DNA of 64,000 nt from Micromonospora qiuiae (GTDB lineage: Bacteria > Actinomycetota > Actinomycetes > Mycobacteriales > Micromonosporaceae), in NCBI RefSeq assembly GCF_016863555.1, contig NZ_BOPC01000049.1, positions 1 to 64,000 of the forward strand, read 5' to 3'. Below are positions 41,236 through 50,348 of the stretch, one piece after another. The translations under genes and the position numbers were made by a program. Positions within the stretch are counted from its first letter, which is position 1; every line of letters starts with the position of its first letter. The notes beneath the pieces are model-generated. The model did not search any database. It was not told where the DNA came from and saw only the letters and a list, made by a program, of their open reading frames with translations.

Positions 41236-42285
41236 ATGTGGCGGGGCTTGATCGACGCCTATCGGGACCGGTTGCCGGTCACCGAGGCCACGCCCATTGT
41301 CACCCTCCACGAGGGCAACACCCCGTTGCTGCCCGCGCCGGTGCTCTCCGCCAGGCTCGGCTGTGACGTCTACCTGAAGGTGGAGGGCGCGAACCCGACC
41401 GGCTCCTTCAAGGACCGCGGCATGACCATGGCGGTCTCCAAGGCGGTCGAGGCCGGCAACAAGGCGATCATCTGCGCCTCCACCGGTAACACCAGCGCCT
41501 CCGCCGCCGCGTACGCCGCCCGGGCCGGGGTGACCTGCGCGGTGCTCGTGCCCCAGGGCAAGATCGCGCTGGGCAAGCTGGCCCAGGCGCTGGTGCACGG
41601 CGCCAAGCTGCTCCAGATCAACGGCAACTTCGACGACTGCCTGGCGCTGGCCGCGAAGCTCTCCCAGGACTACCCGGTGGCCCTGGTCAACTCAGTCAAC
41701 GTCGACCGGTTGCACGGCCAGAAGACGGCGGCGTTCGAGATCGTCGAGGCGCTCGGCGACGCGCCGGACATCCACTGCCTGCCGGTGGGCAACGCCGGCA
41801 ACATCACCGCCTACTGGATGGGCTACACCGAGGACCGGGACGCCGGCAACGCCAGCCGCACCCCGAAGATGTACGGCTTCCAGGCCGCCGGCGCCGCGCC
41901 GATCGTCACGGGGAAGGTGGTGTCCGAGCCGTCCACCATCGCCACCGCCATCCGGATCGGCAACCCGGCGAGCTGGACGAAGGCCCTCGATGCCCGGGAC
42001 GCCTCCGACGGCCTGATCGACGCGGTCACCGACCGGGAGATCCTCGCCGCCTACCGGCTGCTGGCTCGGGAGGTCGGCGTCTTCGTCGAACTCGGCAGCG
42101 CGGCCAGCGTCGCGGGCCTGTTCCAGCAGGCCGCCGCCGGCCGGGTGCCGGCCGGGTCCACCGTGGTCTGCACGGTCACCGGGCACGGTCTGAAGGACCC
42201 GGAATGGGCGATCTCCACCGCTCCCGCCCCGGTCACCATCGCCAACGACCCGATCGCCGCCGCCCGCTCTCTCGATCTCACCTGA
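41236..42285 (+). CDS. thrC: Threonine synthase
   Basis: The 349-residue PLP enzyme converts O-phosphohomoserine to threonine. The cofactor Lys59 is in [12 protein letters not shown], the phosphate loop is VGNAGNI, and the start [20 protein letters not shown] is typical of the short actinobacterial type. The ATG follows GAGGAGA; an upstream in-frame GTG would add 26 Arg-rich residues. It is 159 bp from hom. The gene is followed by a hairpin and then an RND pump, whereas its usual partner thrB lies 4.9 kb further on. Confidence 0.97.
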   Translation: MWRGLIDAYRDRLPVTEATPIVTLHEGNTPLLPAPVLSARLGCDVYLKVEGANPTGSFKDRGMTMAVSKAVEAGNKAIICASTGNTSASAAAYAARAGVTCAVLVPQGKIALGKLAQALVHGAKLLQINGNFDDCLALAAKLSQDYPVALVNSVNVDRLHGQKTAAFEIVEALGDAPDIHCLPVGNAGNITAYWMGYTEDRDAGNASRTPKMYGFQAAGAAPIVTGKVVSEPSTIATAIRIGNPASWTKALDARDASDGLIDAVTDREILAAYRLLAREVGVFVELGSAASVAGLFQQAAAGRVPAGSTVVCTVTGHGLKDPEWAISTAPAPVTIANDPIAAARSLDLT

Positions 42286-42293
42286 CCCCCACC

Positions 42294-42316
42294 CACCCCA
42301 TCTTGATCATGGGGTG
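42294..42316 (+). terminator. 8-bp stem hairpin after thrC
   Basis: CACCCCAT (42294-42301) pairs with ATGGGGTG (42309-42316) around a 7-nt loop, 9 bp after the thrC stop. Confidence 0.55.
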
Positions 42317-42437
42317 TGACGGCGGAATCGCCGGTGGCGTCGTTGCGGATCGGTGCCGCCCCGGAGACCGACGGGCGGATCGGTTCGGGCACACTGCTCG
42401 TACCCAGGACCGTCTCCCTCAGGAGTGAGCCACGCCG

Positions 42438-45400
42438 ATGTCGCTGCTCGCCAGATTCAGCCTCGCCAACCGGGGGCTGGTAGCCCTCATCGCGGTGGTG
42501 ACCACAGCGTTCGGTGTGTACGCCGTGCCGTCGCTGAAGCAGCAACTCCTGCCGTCGCTGGAGTTTCCCGCCGCCTTCATCGTGGCCTCGTACCCCGGTG
42601 CCGCCCCGGAGGTCGTCGAGTCGCAGGTGACCGAGCCGATCGAGAACAGTCTGCGGGGCATTCCCGCCCTCGACACCGTCACCTCCACCTCCCGTGAAGG
42701 CCTCACCACCATCACCGCCCAGTACGAGTTCGGCACCGACCTGGACGACGTGGTCGGCAAGATGCAGACCGCGCTGAACCGCACCCGCCTGCCCGAGGGC
42801 GTCGACCCGCAGGTCTTCGCGGGCAGCACCGACGACCTGCCCGCCGTGGTACTGGCCGCGAGCGGTGGTGGCGACGAGCGCGCCCTGGCCGGCAAGCTGC
42901 GCGACATCGTGGTGCCGGAGCTGGCGGCGATCGAGGGCGTCCGCAGCGTCGAGCTGACCGGCGTCCGGGACGACCTTGTGGTGATCATGCCGGATCCGAC
43001 CAAGCTGGCCAGGGCGAAGGTGCAGCTGACCGCCATCGGCACCGCCTTGCGGGCCAACGGGGTGACCGTACCGGCCGGCGCCGTGGCCGACGGCGAGCGC
43101 ACCCTGCCGGTGCAGGTCGGTTCTCCGCTGGCCACGCTGGACGAGCTGCGCGGGATCGTCGTCGCGCCACCGGCCGGCAAGAAGGGCCCCGTCCGCCTCG
43201 GCGACGTCGCCACCGTCACCGAACAACTCGCCCCGCCCACGGCGATCACCCGCACCAACGGCGCGGAGAGCCTGGGCATCGCGGTCACCGCGGACCCGGA
43301 CGGCAACGCCGTGGAGATCTCGCACGCGGTCACCGACCGGCTCGCCGAGCTGCGCGAGGCCACCGGTGCCGAGCTGACCGTCGTGCTCGACCAGGCTCCC
43401 TTCGTGGAGAAGTCCATCAAGACGCTGAGCACCGAGGGCCTGCTGGGTCTGATCATGGCCGTGGTGGTCATCCTGGTGTTCCTGCTGTCGGTGCGCTCCA
43501 CGGTGGTCACCGCGGTCTCCATCCCGCTGTCCGTGGTGGTCGCACTGCTCGCGCTCTGGATCGGCGACTACTCGCTCAACCTGCTCACCCTCGGCGCGTT
43601 GACCGTCGCCGTCGGTCGGGTGGTGGACGACTCGATCGTCGTGCTGGAGAACATCAAGCGCCACCTCACGTACGGCGGAGCCAAGCGCGAGGCGATCCTC
43701 ACCGCCGTCCGCGAGGTGGCCGGAGCGGTCACCGCGTCCACCCTGACCACGGTCGCGGTCTTCGCCCCGATCGCACTGGTCGGCGGTTTCGTCGGCCAGC
43801 TGTTCGCACCGTTCGCGATCACCGTCACCGTGGCGTTGCTCGCCTCGCTGCTGGTCTCGCTGACGGTGGTCCCGGTGCTGGCGTACTGGTTCCTCAAGCC
43901 GGTGACCGGGGCCGACGGTGCCGCGATCCGCCGGGCCGCCGAGCAGCGGGAGCTGCGCAATCCGCTGCAACGGGCGTACCTGCCGGTCATCCGGTTCGCC
44001 ACCGGCCGGCGAGCGTACCGCTGGGCGACCCTGGCCGCCGGCCTGCTCGTGCTGGTCGGCACTTTCGGTCTGGCCCGTCAGCTGGAGACCAACTTCCTCG
44101 ACGACTCCGGCCAGGACACCCTCAACGTCCGGCAGGAGCTGCCGGTCGGCACCGGGCTGGCCGGCACCGACGCCGCGGCCCGACGCGTCGAGGCGGTGCT
44201 GGCGGAGACCCCGGGTGTCCAGTCGTACCAGGTGACCGCGGGCGGTGGCGACACGCCGTGGGCCGGGCGTGCCGGCAACAACGTGGCCAGCTACGCGCTG
44301 CGGCTCGACGGCGACACCGACGCCGCCGAGATGCGCGGCATCCTGCGGGAGCGGTTGGCGCAGCTCGGCGCGGCGGCCGGCGAGATCACCTTCCCGGCCG
44401 GTCAGGGCGGGGCATCCGCCAACGAGCTGGCGGTGGTGGTCCGGGCCGCCGACCCGGAGGCACTGGCCCGCGCCGCGGAGCAGGCCCAGGCGGCGCTGGC
44501 CGGTATCGCGGGGGTCGAGGACGTGTCGACCACCCTGGCCGACCGGGTGCCGCGGATCGAGGTGAAGATCGACCGGGTCGCCGCCAGCCGGGCCGGGCTC
44601 AGCGAGGCCGCGATCGGCGAGCTGGTGGGGCAGGCGTTCCGCGGTACGCCGGTGGGCCAGGTGAGCCTGGACGGCGGCCAGCGGAACGTGGTGCTGCGCC
44701 TGTCGGCGCAGCCGCCGGTGACGGTGGAGGAGCTGAAGGCGCTGCCGGTCGGCCCGGTGCGGCTGGACGCCATCGCCGAGGTCACCGAGACCGAGGGGCC
44801 GCAGCAGGTCCGGCGGATCGACGGCGAACGCAGCGTCTCGGTGACCGGCACGGTCACCGGCTCCGACCTCGGCGCGATCAGCAAGGAGCTGGAGAGCCGG
44901 CTCGACGCGATCGACGTGCCGGGTGCGACGCTCACGCTCGGCGGGGTCAGCGCCGAGCAGCGGGACACCTTCGGCGACCTGTTCCTGGCCGTGCTGGCCG
45001 CGATCGCGATCGTCTTCCTGATCATGATGGCGACGTTCCGCAGCGTGGTCCAGGCGCTGATCCTGCTGGTCTCCATCCCGTTCGCGGCCACCGGCGCGGT
45101 GGTCCTGCTGCTGGCCACCGGTACCGCGCTGAGCGTGCCGGCGCTGATCGGCGTGCTGATGCTGGTCGGCATCGTGGTGACCAACGCGATCGTGCTGCTG
45201 GATCTGGTGAACCAGTACCGGGCACAGGGGCTCGGGGTGCGCCAGGCGGTGGTCGAGGGCGGCCGGCACCGACTGCGCCCGATCCTGATGACCGCGATCG
45301 CCACCATCTTCGCGTTGATGCCGATGGCTTTCGGGCTCACCGGCGAGGGCGGTTTCATCTCCCGGCCGCTGGCGATCGTGGTGATCGGTGGGCTGCTCAG

Positions 45401-45728
45401 CTCCACCCTGCTCACCCTGATCTTGGTGCCGACGCTGTACGCGATGGTGGAGGACACCAAGCAGTCGCTACGGACGCGGCGCCAACGCCGATCCGGCGCG
45501 ATCGCCGTCGACGAGGGGCCGGACGGCGGCCCGCACCGGGCCGACACTGAGCCGGCCGGGCCCATTCCGGTGGGCGCCTCGGTCGGCAGCGGGTCGGCCG
45601 ACGTCCCCGCGCCGCAGAGCCGGCCGGTGCCGGCGGCACCCTCCGGCGCGCTGGTGGACGGCACCGACCAGTTCGAGGTGCTCCGGCTGCCGAAGAGCCA
45701 CAAGTCGCCGTTCCCGCCCAGCGGCTGA
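42438..45728 (+). CDS. RND-family efflux permease (AcrB/SwrC-like)
   Basis: The 1096-residue inner-membrane exporter has the HAE1-RND layout: helix 1, a large extracytoplasmic porter region, six helices, then the second half repeated. The start (LARFSLANRGLVALIAVVTT) and the proton-relay Asp-Asp in VGRVVDDSIVVLENIKRH are clear. A polar C-terminal tail of about 90 residues (Pro/Gly/Asp-rich) is extra. There is no adjacent membrane-fusion or outer-membrane partner, as in SwrC-type pumps of Gram-positives. The substrate is unknown. The ATG is close to GGAGTGAG. A perfect 14-bp hairpin follows. Confidence 0.93.
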   Translation: MSLLARFSLANRGLVALIAVVTTAFGVYAVPSLKQQLLPSLEFPAAFIVASYPGAAPEVVESQVTEPIENSLRGIPALDTVTSTSREGLTTITAQYEFGTDLDDVVGKMQTALNRTRLPEGVDPQVFAGSTDDLPAVVLAASGGGDERALAGKLRDIVVPELAAIEGVRSVELTGVRDDLVVIMPDPTKLARAKVQLTAIGTALRANGVTVPAGAVADGERTLPVQVGSPLATLDELRGIVVAPPAGKKGPVRLGDVATVTEQLAPPTAITRTNGAESLGIAVTADPDGNAVEISHAVTDRLAELREATGAELTVVLDQAPFVEKSIKTLSTEGLLGLIMAVVVILVFLLSVRSTVVTAVSIPLSVVVALLALWIGDYSLNLLTLGALTVAVGRVVDDSIVVLENIKRHLTYGGAKREAILTAVREVAGAVTASTLTTVAVFAPIALVGGFVGQLFAPFAITVTVALLASLLVSLTVVPVLAYWFLKPVTGADGAAIRRAAEQRELRNPLQRAYLPVIRFATGRRAYRWATLAAGLLVLVGTFGLARQLETNFLDDSGQDTLNVRQELPVGTGLAGTDAAARRVEAVLAETPGVQSYQVTAGGGDTPWAGRAGNNVASYALRLDGDTDAAEMRGILRERLAQLGAAAGEITFPAGQGGASANELAVVVRAADPEALARAAEQAQAALAGIAGVEDVSTTLADRVPRIEVKIDRVAASRAGLSEAAIGELVGQAFRGTPVGQVSLDGGQRNVVLRLSAQPPVTVEELKALPVGPVRLDAIAEVTETEGPQQVRRIDGERSVSVTGTVTGSDLGAISKELESRLDAIDVPGATLTLGGVSAEQRDTFGDLFLAVLAAIAIVFLIMMATFRSVVQALILLVSIPFAATGAVVLLLATGTALSVPALIGVLMLVGIVVTNAIVLLDLVNQYRAQGLGVRQAVVEGGRHRLRPILMTAIATIFALMPMAFGLTGEGGFISRPLAIVVIGGLLSSTLLTLILVPTLYAMVEDTKQSLRTRRQRRSGAIAVDEGPDGGPHRADTEPAGPIPVGASVGSGSADVPAPQSRPVPAAPSGALVDGTDQFEVLRLPKSHKSPFPPSG

Positions 45729-45736
45729 TCCGCCGG

Positions 45737-45772
45737 CGACGTCCCGGCGGGTCTCGATCCGCCGGGACGTCG
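45737..45772 (+). terminator. 14-bp perfect hairpin after the RND pump
   Basis: Arms 45737-45750 and 45759-45772 are perfectly complementary (GACGTCCCGGCGG core) around an 8-nt loop, 8 bp after the stop. Confidence 0.85.
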
Positions 45773-45812
45773 TGTGTCCGGGTTGCGACCAAAGCCGCCG
45801 GCAGCCGCCCGG

Positions 45813-45818
45813 TATGGT
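45813..45818 (+). promoter_or_regulatory. -10 box TATGGT of a leaderless MFS gene
   Basis: TATGGT lies 7 nt before the GTG at 45826. No ribosome binding site is visible. Confidence 0.45.
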
Positions 45819-45825
45819 CCGCCCC

Positions 45826-47064
45826 GTGGCGTCCACCCTCTCCGTCCTCACCGGCAACCGGCACTTCCGCAACCTGTTCCTGGCCCAACTGGTGGTGTTC
45901 GGCGCTGACTGGTTCGTCATGGTGCCGCTGCTGGTGCTGCTGCCGAACCTGACCGGCAGCGGTGTGTGGGGCGCGTTGGTGCTCGCCGTGGACACCGGCA
46001 TCGTGGCACTGCTGCTGCCGTACACCGGCACCATCGCGGACCGGTTCGACCGCCGCAAGATCATGATGTTGGCGAACGGCGCCGCGCTGGCCGGCGTGCT
46101 GCTCCTGCTCGGCGTGCGCGACGCCGGTACGGCCTGGTTGGCGATGCTCGGCATCGGTGTGGTCGCGGTGGCCAAGGCGTTCTACTCCCCGGCCGCGCAG
46201 GCCGCCCTGCCCAACGTGCTCGAGCCGGAAGAACTGGCCGCCGGTAACGCGGTGGCCGGGTCGGCCTGGGGCACGATGACGATCGTCGGCGCGTCGCTCG
46301 GTGGCGTGCTCAGCGCCGCGGCCGGGCCGTACGTCTGCTTCTGGGTCGGCGCGGTGGCTCTGGTCGGCGCGGCGGGCCTCACCGCGCGCATCCGCCGACC
46401 GTTGCAGGCCCCGCGGCAGCAGGGCGGGGCGACGCCACAGACCTGGGCGGCCATCCGTGAGGCACTGGGCTACATCGGGCATCGCCCGCGGGTGCTGGCG
46501 CTGGTGACGGTGAAGTCGGCGGTGGGCCTGGGTAACGGCGTGCTGACCGTCTTTCCGCTGCTCGCCGGGGTGTACGCGGTCGGCCCGGTGGGTGCCGGCC
46601 TGCTGTTCGCGGTGCGCGGCGCGGGCGCCCTGGTCGGCCCGATCCTGATGCGTCGGGTGCTGACCAACCGCGCGTGGCTGCTGCCGGGGCTGGCACTCTC
46701 CATGTCGGCGTACGGGCTGGCCTACCTCGGCGCCTCGGTGGCGCCCTGGTTCCCGCTGGTGCTGGTACTGGTCTTCGTGGCGCACTTCGCCGGTGGCAGC
46801 AACTGGGTGATGTCCAACTTCGCCTTGCAACAAGAGGTGCCGGACCGGTTGCGGGGGCGGGTGTTCGCCACCGACATGATGCTGGCGACCCTGGCGATCT
46901 CGGTCAGCCAGCTGGCGGTGGCGGGAGTGGTGGACGCGGTGGATGAGCGAGTCGTGCTGGCCGGCTGCGGCCTGGTCACGCTGGTGTACGCGGTCGGCTG
47001 GCGGATCGCGACGCGTCGGCTCCCGCTCGTCACACCGGTCGGCGATCCGACGCGGTCTCGCTGA
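45826..47064 (+). CDS. MFS transporter (drug-exporter type)
   Basis: The 412-residue membrane protein has about 11-12 hydrophobic helices and the MFS loop 2-3 signature in GTIADRFDRRKIMM. It resembles the large actinomycete group of enterobactin/macrolide-exporter-like MFS proteins (MefA/EntS type), with LRGRVFATDMM in the C-half. Substrate is unknown. I chose GTG at 45826 because a -10 box lies 7 nt upstream; a frame extended to 45772 adds Cys/Pro-rich residues. It lies between the RND pump and thrB on the same strand, with its own promoter. Confidence 0.9.
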   Translation: MASTLSVLTGNRHFRNLFLAQLVVFGADWFVMVPLLVLLPNLTGSGVWGALVLAVDTGIVALLLPYTGTIADRFDRRKIMMLANGAALAGVLLLLGVRDAGTAWLAMLGIGVVAVAKAFYSPAAQAALPNVLEPEELAAGNAVAGSAWGTMTIVGASLGGVLSAAAGPYVCFWVGAVALVGAAGLTARIRRPLQAPRQQGGATPQTWAAIREALGYIGHRPRVLALVTVKSAVGLGNGVLTVFPLLAGVYAVGPVGAGLLFAVRGAGALVGPILMRRVLTNRAWLLPGLALSMSAYGLAYLGASVAPWFPLVLVLVFVAHFAGGSNWVMSNFALQQEVPDRLRGRVFATDMMLATLAISVSQLAVAGVVDAVDERVVLAGCGLVTLVYAVGWRIATRRLPLVTPVGDPTRSR

Positions 47065-47123
47065 AACAACCGCCGGCGGATCCCAGGAACCGGGCGGCGT
47101 TCGGTGACGTCGGCATCGCGCCC

Positions 47124-47129
47124 TAGCAT
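47124..47129 (+). promoter_or_regulatory. -10 box TAGCAT of leaderless thrB
   Basis: TAGCAT is 6 nt before the GTG at 47136 and no ribosome binding site is present. Confidence 0.5.
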
Positions 47130-47135
47130 GGGCCC

Positions 47136-48080
47136 GTGTCGACCACATTCGCCACCGGGCCGGTCCGGGTCCGGGTTCCCGCCACCAGTGCGAACCTGGG
47201 ACCGGGCTTCGACGCGTTGGGTTTGGCCCTCGCGCTTCACGACGAGGTGTCCGCCGAGGTGACGACCGGCGGTGTGACGGTGGCGGTGACCGGCGAGGGT
47301 GCCGGCCAGTTGCCGGTCGATGACGAACACCTCGTGGTCCGCGCGATGCGGACGGCCTTCGACGAACTCGGCGGGCAGCCGTCGGGGTTGGCGGTGGAGT
47401 GCGTGAACCGCATTCCGCAGGCGCGCGGGCTCGGCTCCTCCTCGGCGGCGATCGTCGCCGGTGTGCTGCTGGCCCGGGCCCTGGTGGTGGGCGGGGAACG
47501 CCTCCTCGACGAGGACGCCGTGCTACGGCTCGCCGCCCGGATCGAGGGCCACCCGGACAATGTGGCGCCCTGCCTGCTCGGTGGTTTCACCGTGGCCTGG
47601 ACGGAACCTTCCGGGGCGCGGGCGGTGTCGCTGCCGGTGGCCGACGGCGTACGTCCGGCGGTGCTGGTTCCCGCCGAGCACGGGCTGACCGCGTCGGCCC
47701 GCGCGGTGCTGCCGGCGGCCGTGCCGCACGGCGACGCTGCCTTCAACGCCGGCCGCGCGGCCCTGCTGGTGCACGCGTTGACCACGCAGCCGGCCCTGCT
47801 GCTGCCGGCCACCGCCGACCGGCTGCACCAGGACAGTCGCGCACCCTCGATGCCGGGCACGGCTGCCCTGGTCAATGGGTTGCGTGAGATGGGTGTGGCG
47901 GCGGTGGTCAGTGGGGCCGGCCCGACCGTGCTCGCCCTTTCTGAGCTGCCCGAAGGCTTCGAACCGGGAACAGATTGGCGAGTTTTGCAGTTGGCGGTAG
48001 ACGTACCCGGCGCACAGGTCGGACGGGGTAGACTCGGACACGCGGAGCGGGACCCTGTTGCCGCAGGTCGGAAGAGTTGA
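47136..48080 (+). CDS. thrB: Homoserine kinase
   Basis: The 314-residue GHMP kinase phosphorylates homoserine to feed threonine synthase. The N-terminal VRVPATSANLGPGFDALGLAL, the ATP loop ARGLGSSSAA (Gly98 on) and the C-terminal VSGAGPTVLAL are all present. It is separated from thrC by two transporter genes and has its own leaderless promoter, so the threonine genes are not one operon here. Confidence 0.96.
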   Translation: MSTTFATGPVRVRVPATSANLGPGFDALGLALALHDEVSAEVTTGGVTVAVTGEGAGQLPVDDEHLVVRAMRTAFDELGGQPSGLAVECVNRIPQARGLGSSSAAIVAGVLLARALVVGGERLLDEDAVLRLAARIEGHPDNVAPCLLGGFTVAWTEPSGARAVSLPVADGVRPAVLVPAEHGLTASARAVLPAAVPHGDAAFNAGRAALLVHALTTQPALLLPATADRLHQDSRAPSMPGTAALVNGLREMGVAAVVSGAGPTVLALSELPEGFEPGTDWRVLQLAVDVPGAQVGRGRLGHAERDPVAAGRKS

Positions 48081-48375
48081 TTACGCTCTAGACTTAGCAC
48101 AGCCGCGAAGCATGCGATCTTCTGCGGGTCGGCGCACCCCCGAAGCTTTCGGCGGTAAGCCCGTCATCCCTGCCTAGGCCCACGCCGCACCGCAGTCTTC
48201 ACCGGTCGCCGCAGGCGGCGACACCCGCTCACCGGCTTCCTGGTGGGTCGGGCGACCGACCGGCTGCTGTGTCACAGACTCCCGCAGAGCGTCATGCGAG
48301 GCGGGTGCACCGAGGCCGCCCGGCCACCTGATTGTCGATCCCGGGCAGTCCCGGCCTATCGAGGGAAGGAATCCA
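48081..48375 (+). promoter_or_regulatory. Long 5' region of rho
   Basis: This 295-bp gap holds a possible -10 TAGACT (48089-48094) and then about 280 nt of untranslated leader with no ORF of note. Bacterial rho genes are commonly autoregulated by attenuation in a long leader; C-rich, G-poor runs just before the start would fit but are not conclusive. Confidence 0.35.
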
Positions 48376-50295
48376 TTGAGCGACACCACCGACGTGACGT
48401 CGGATGTTTCCAACGTCGCTGGCAATGCCACCACCGCTGCCCCTGCCCGCCGCCGACGTAGCGGCACAGGGCTGTCGGCGATGCTGCTGCCGGAGCTGCA
48501 GAGCCTGGCCGCGTCGCTCGGCATCTCGGGGACGGCTCGCATGCGAAAGGGCGAGCTGATCAGCGCGATCACCGAGCGGCAGGGCGGCGCCGCCGGGGCC
48601 CCTCGACCACGGGCCGAGGTCGCGGCGGCCGCCGCCCCGGCCCGCGAGGAGGTTCACGCGGAGGTACGCGACACGGCTGAGCAGCCGCAGGCCGAACGGC
48701 GTGACGCCGAGCAGCCGGCGGCGAGCGCCGAGACCGAGGGGCGTACCCGGACCCGGCGCAGCCGGGCAGCCGCGACCGAGCCTCGTGCCGAGGAGACCGT
48801 CGCGGAGGCTGCCGGCGAACAGGCCGAGGGCCGGACCGGCCGCGACCGCGGGGAGCGGAGCGATCGTGTCGAGCGCGAGGAGCGGGCTGAGCGCGGTACT
48901 GAGCGGGCTGAGCGCGGTGCCGAGCGGGCTGAGCGCGGTACTGAGCGGGCTGAGCGCGGTGCCGAGCGGGCTGAGCGCGGTGCCGAGCGGGCCGAGCGCG
49001 GTGCCGAGCGCGGGCAGCGGACCGAGCGGGACAACGACGGCGACGACGATGGCGATGGCGGCGGCCGACGCAGCCGACGCAGCCGCTTCCGGGACCGTCG
49101 GCGGGGGGGCCGTGGCGATCGCGGCGAGTCCGACAACGGCCGCGAGCCGCAGGTCGGCGAGGACGACGTGCTCGTACCCGTGGCCGGCATCGTGGACGTG
49201 CTCGACAACTACGCCTTCGTCCGGACCACCGGCTATCTCGCCGGGCCGAACGACGTGTACGTGTCGATGTCCCAGATCAAGAAGTACGGCCTGCGGCGCG
49301 GTGACGCGATCACCGGCGCGGTGCGGGCGGCCCGCGACGGGGAGCAGCGGCGCGACAAGTACAACCCGCTGGTCCGGCTGGACACCATCAACGGGATGGA
49401 ACCGGACGAGGCGAAGCGGCGGCCGGAGTTCTACAAGCTCACCCCGCTCTACCCGCAGGAGCGGCTGCGGTTGGAGACCGAGCCGCACATCCTCACCACC
49501 CGGGTGATCGACCTGGTCATGCCGATCGGCAAGGGGCAGCGGGCGTTGATCGTCTCGCCGCCGAAGGCCGGTAAGACCATGGTGCTCCAGGCGATCGCGA
49601 ACGCGATCACGCACAACAACCCGGAGTGCCACCTGATGGTGGTGCTGGTCGACGAGCGGCCCGAAGAGGTCACCGACATGCAGCGATCGGTCAAGGGCGA
49701 GGTGATCGCGGCCACGTTCGACCGTCCGCCGCAGGACCACACCACCGTCGCCGAGCTGGCGATCGAGCGGGCCAAGCGCCTGGTCGAGTTGGGCCACGAC
49801 GTGGTCGTACTGCTCGACTCGGTGACCCGGCTGGGTCGGTCGTACAACTTGGCGGCGCCGGCCAGCGGCCGGATCATGTCGGGTGGTATCGACTCGACCG
49901 CGCTTTACCCGCCGAAGCGGTTCCTCGGTGCGGCCCGCAACATCGAGAACGGCGGCTCGCTGACCATCCTCGCCACCGCGCTGGTGGAGACCGGCTCGAT
50001 GGCGGACACGGTCATCTTCGAGGAGTTCAAGGGCACCGGTAACGCGGAGCTGAAGCTGGACCGGAAGATCGCCGACAAGCGGACCTTCCCGGCCATCGAC
50101 ATCCACCCGTCCGGTACGCGCAAGGAGGAGATCCTGCTCGCGCCGGAGGAGCTGGCCATCGTGCACAAGCTCCGCAAGGTGCTGCACTCGCTGGACTCGC
50201 AGGCGGCGCTCGACCTCCTGCTGGACAAGCTCAAGCAGACCCGGACCAACATCGAGTTCCTGATGCAGATCGCCAAGTCGACGCCGGGGGAGTGA
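48376..50295 (+). CDS. rho: Transcription termination factor Rho with Arg/Glu-rich N-terminal insertion
   Basis: The 639-residue hexameric RNA helicase ends transcription. It starts at TTG, with GAGGGAAGGA upstream. The N-terminal helix bundle (LPELQSLAASLGISGTARMR) is followed by an insertion of about 190 residues rich in Arg, Glu and Asp, including six 7-residue repeats. The RNA-binding cold-shock-like domain follows (VAGIVDVLDNYAFVR), then the ATPase with Walker A PPKAGKT (about 394-400), VVLVDERPEEVTD and DSVTRLGRSYN. Such insertions are typical of high-GC Gram-positive Rho and add RNA contacts for GC-rich transcripts. A 13-bp hairpin follows. Confidence 0.97.
   Translation: MSDTTDVTSDVSNVAGNATTAAPARRRRSGTGLSAMLLPELQSLAASLGISGTARMRKGELISAITERQGGAAGAPRPRAEVAAAAAPAREEVHAEVRDTAEQPQAERRDAEQPAASAETEGRTRTRRSRAAATEPRAEETVAEAAGEQAEGRTGRDRGERSDRVEREERAERGTERAERGAERAERGTERAERGAERAERGAERAERGAERGQRTERDNDGDDDGDGGGRRSRRSRFRDRRRGGRGDRGESDNGREPQVGEDDVLVPVAGIVDVLDNYAFVRTTGYLAGPNDVYVSMSQIKKYGLRRGDAITGAVRAARDGEQRRDKYNPLVRLDTINGMEPDEAKRRPEFYKLTPLYPQERLRLETEPHILTTRVIDLVMPIGKGQRALIVSPPKAGKTMVLQAIANAITHNNPECHLMVVLVDERPEEVTDMQRSVKGEVIAATFDRPPQDHTTVAELAIERAKRLVELGHDVVVLLDSVTRLGRSYNLAAPASGRIMSGGIDSTALYPPKRFLGAARNIENGGSLTILATALVETGSMADTVIFEEFKGTGNAELKLDRKIADKRTFPAIDIHPSGTRKEEILLAPEELAIVHKLRKVLHSLDSQAALDLLLDKLKQTRTNIEFLMQIAKSTPGE
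48880..49005 (+). repeat. Six 21-bp units encoding ERAERG(A/T) in rho
   Basis: Six consecutive in-frame 21-bp units (GAGCGGGCTGAGCGCGGTxCx) encode ERAERGT/A. Third-position differences are few, so the array is recent and probably length-variable. Confidence 0.92.
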
Positions 50296-50311
50296 TCCTC
50301 TCCCGAGGAAC

Positions 50312-50342
50312 GAAGGGCGCAGCCGTTCCGGTTGCGCCCTTC
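50312..50342. terminator. Hairpin terminator of rho
   Basis: GAAGGGCGCA (50312-50321) pairs with 50333-50342, and the stem extends inward to 13 bp with one G-T wobble. It lies between rho and the convergent polynucleotide kinase gene and can serve both. Confidence 0.8.
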
Positions 50343-50348
50343 ACCCGT

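Noticed and set aside
42051-45269. Open frame of 1072 codons on the minus strand opposite the RND pump
   Set aside because: It is rich in His, Gln, Arg and Asp with no fold or start signal, as expected for the antisense of a GC-rich gene. The plus-strand RND protein has clear motifs.
48880-49005. 21-bp array as a CRISPR or satellite
   Set aside because: There are no unique spacers and the units are in frame in rho, so this is a coding repeat.
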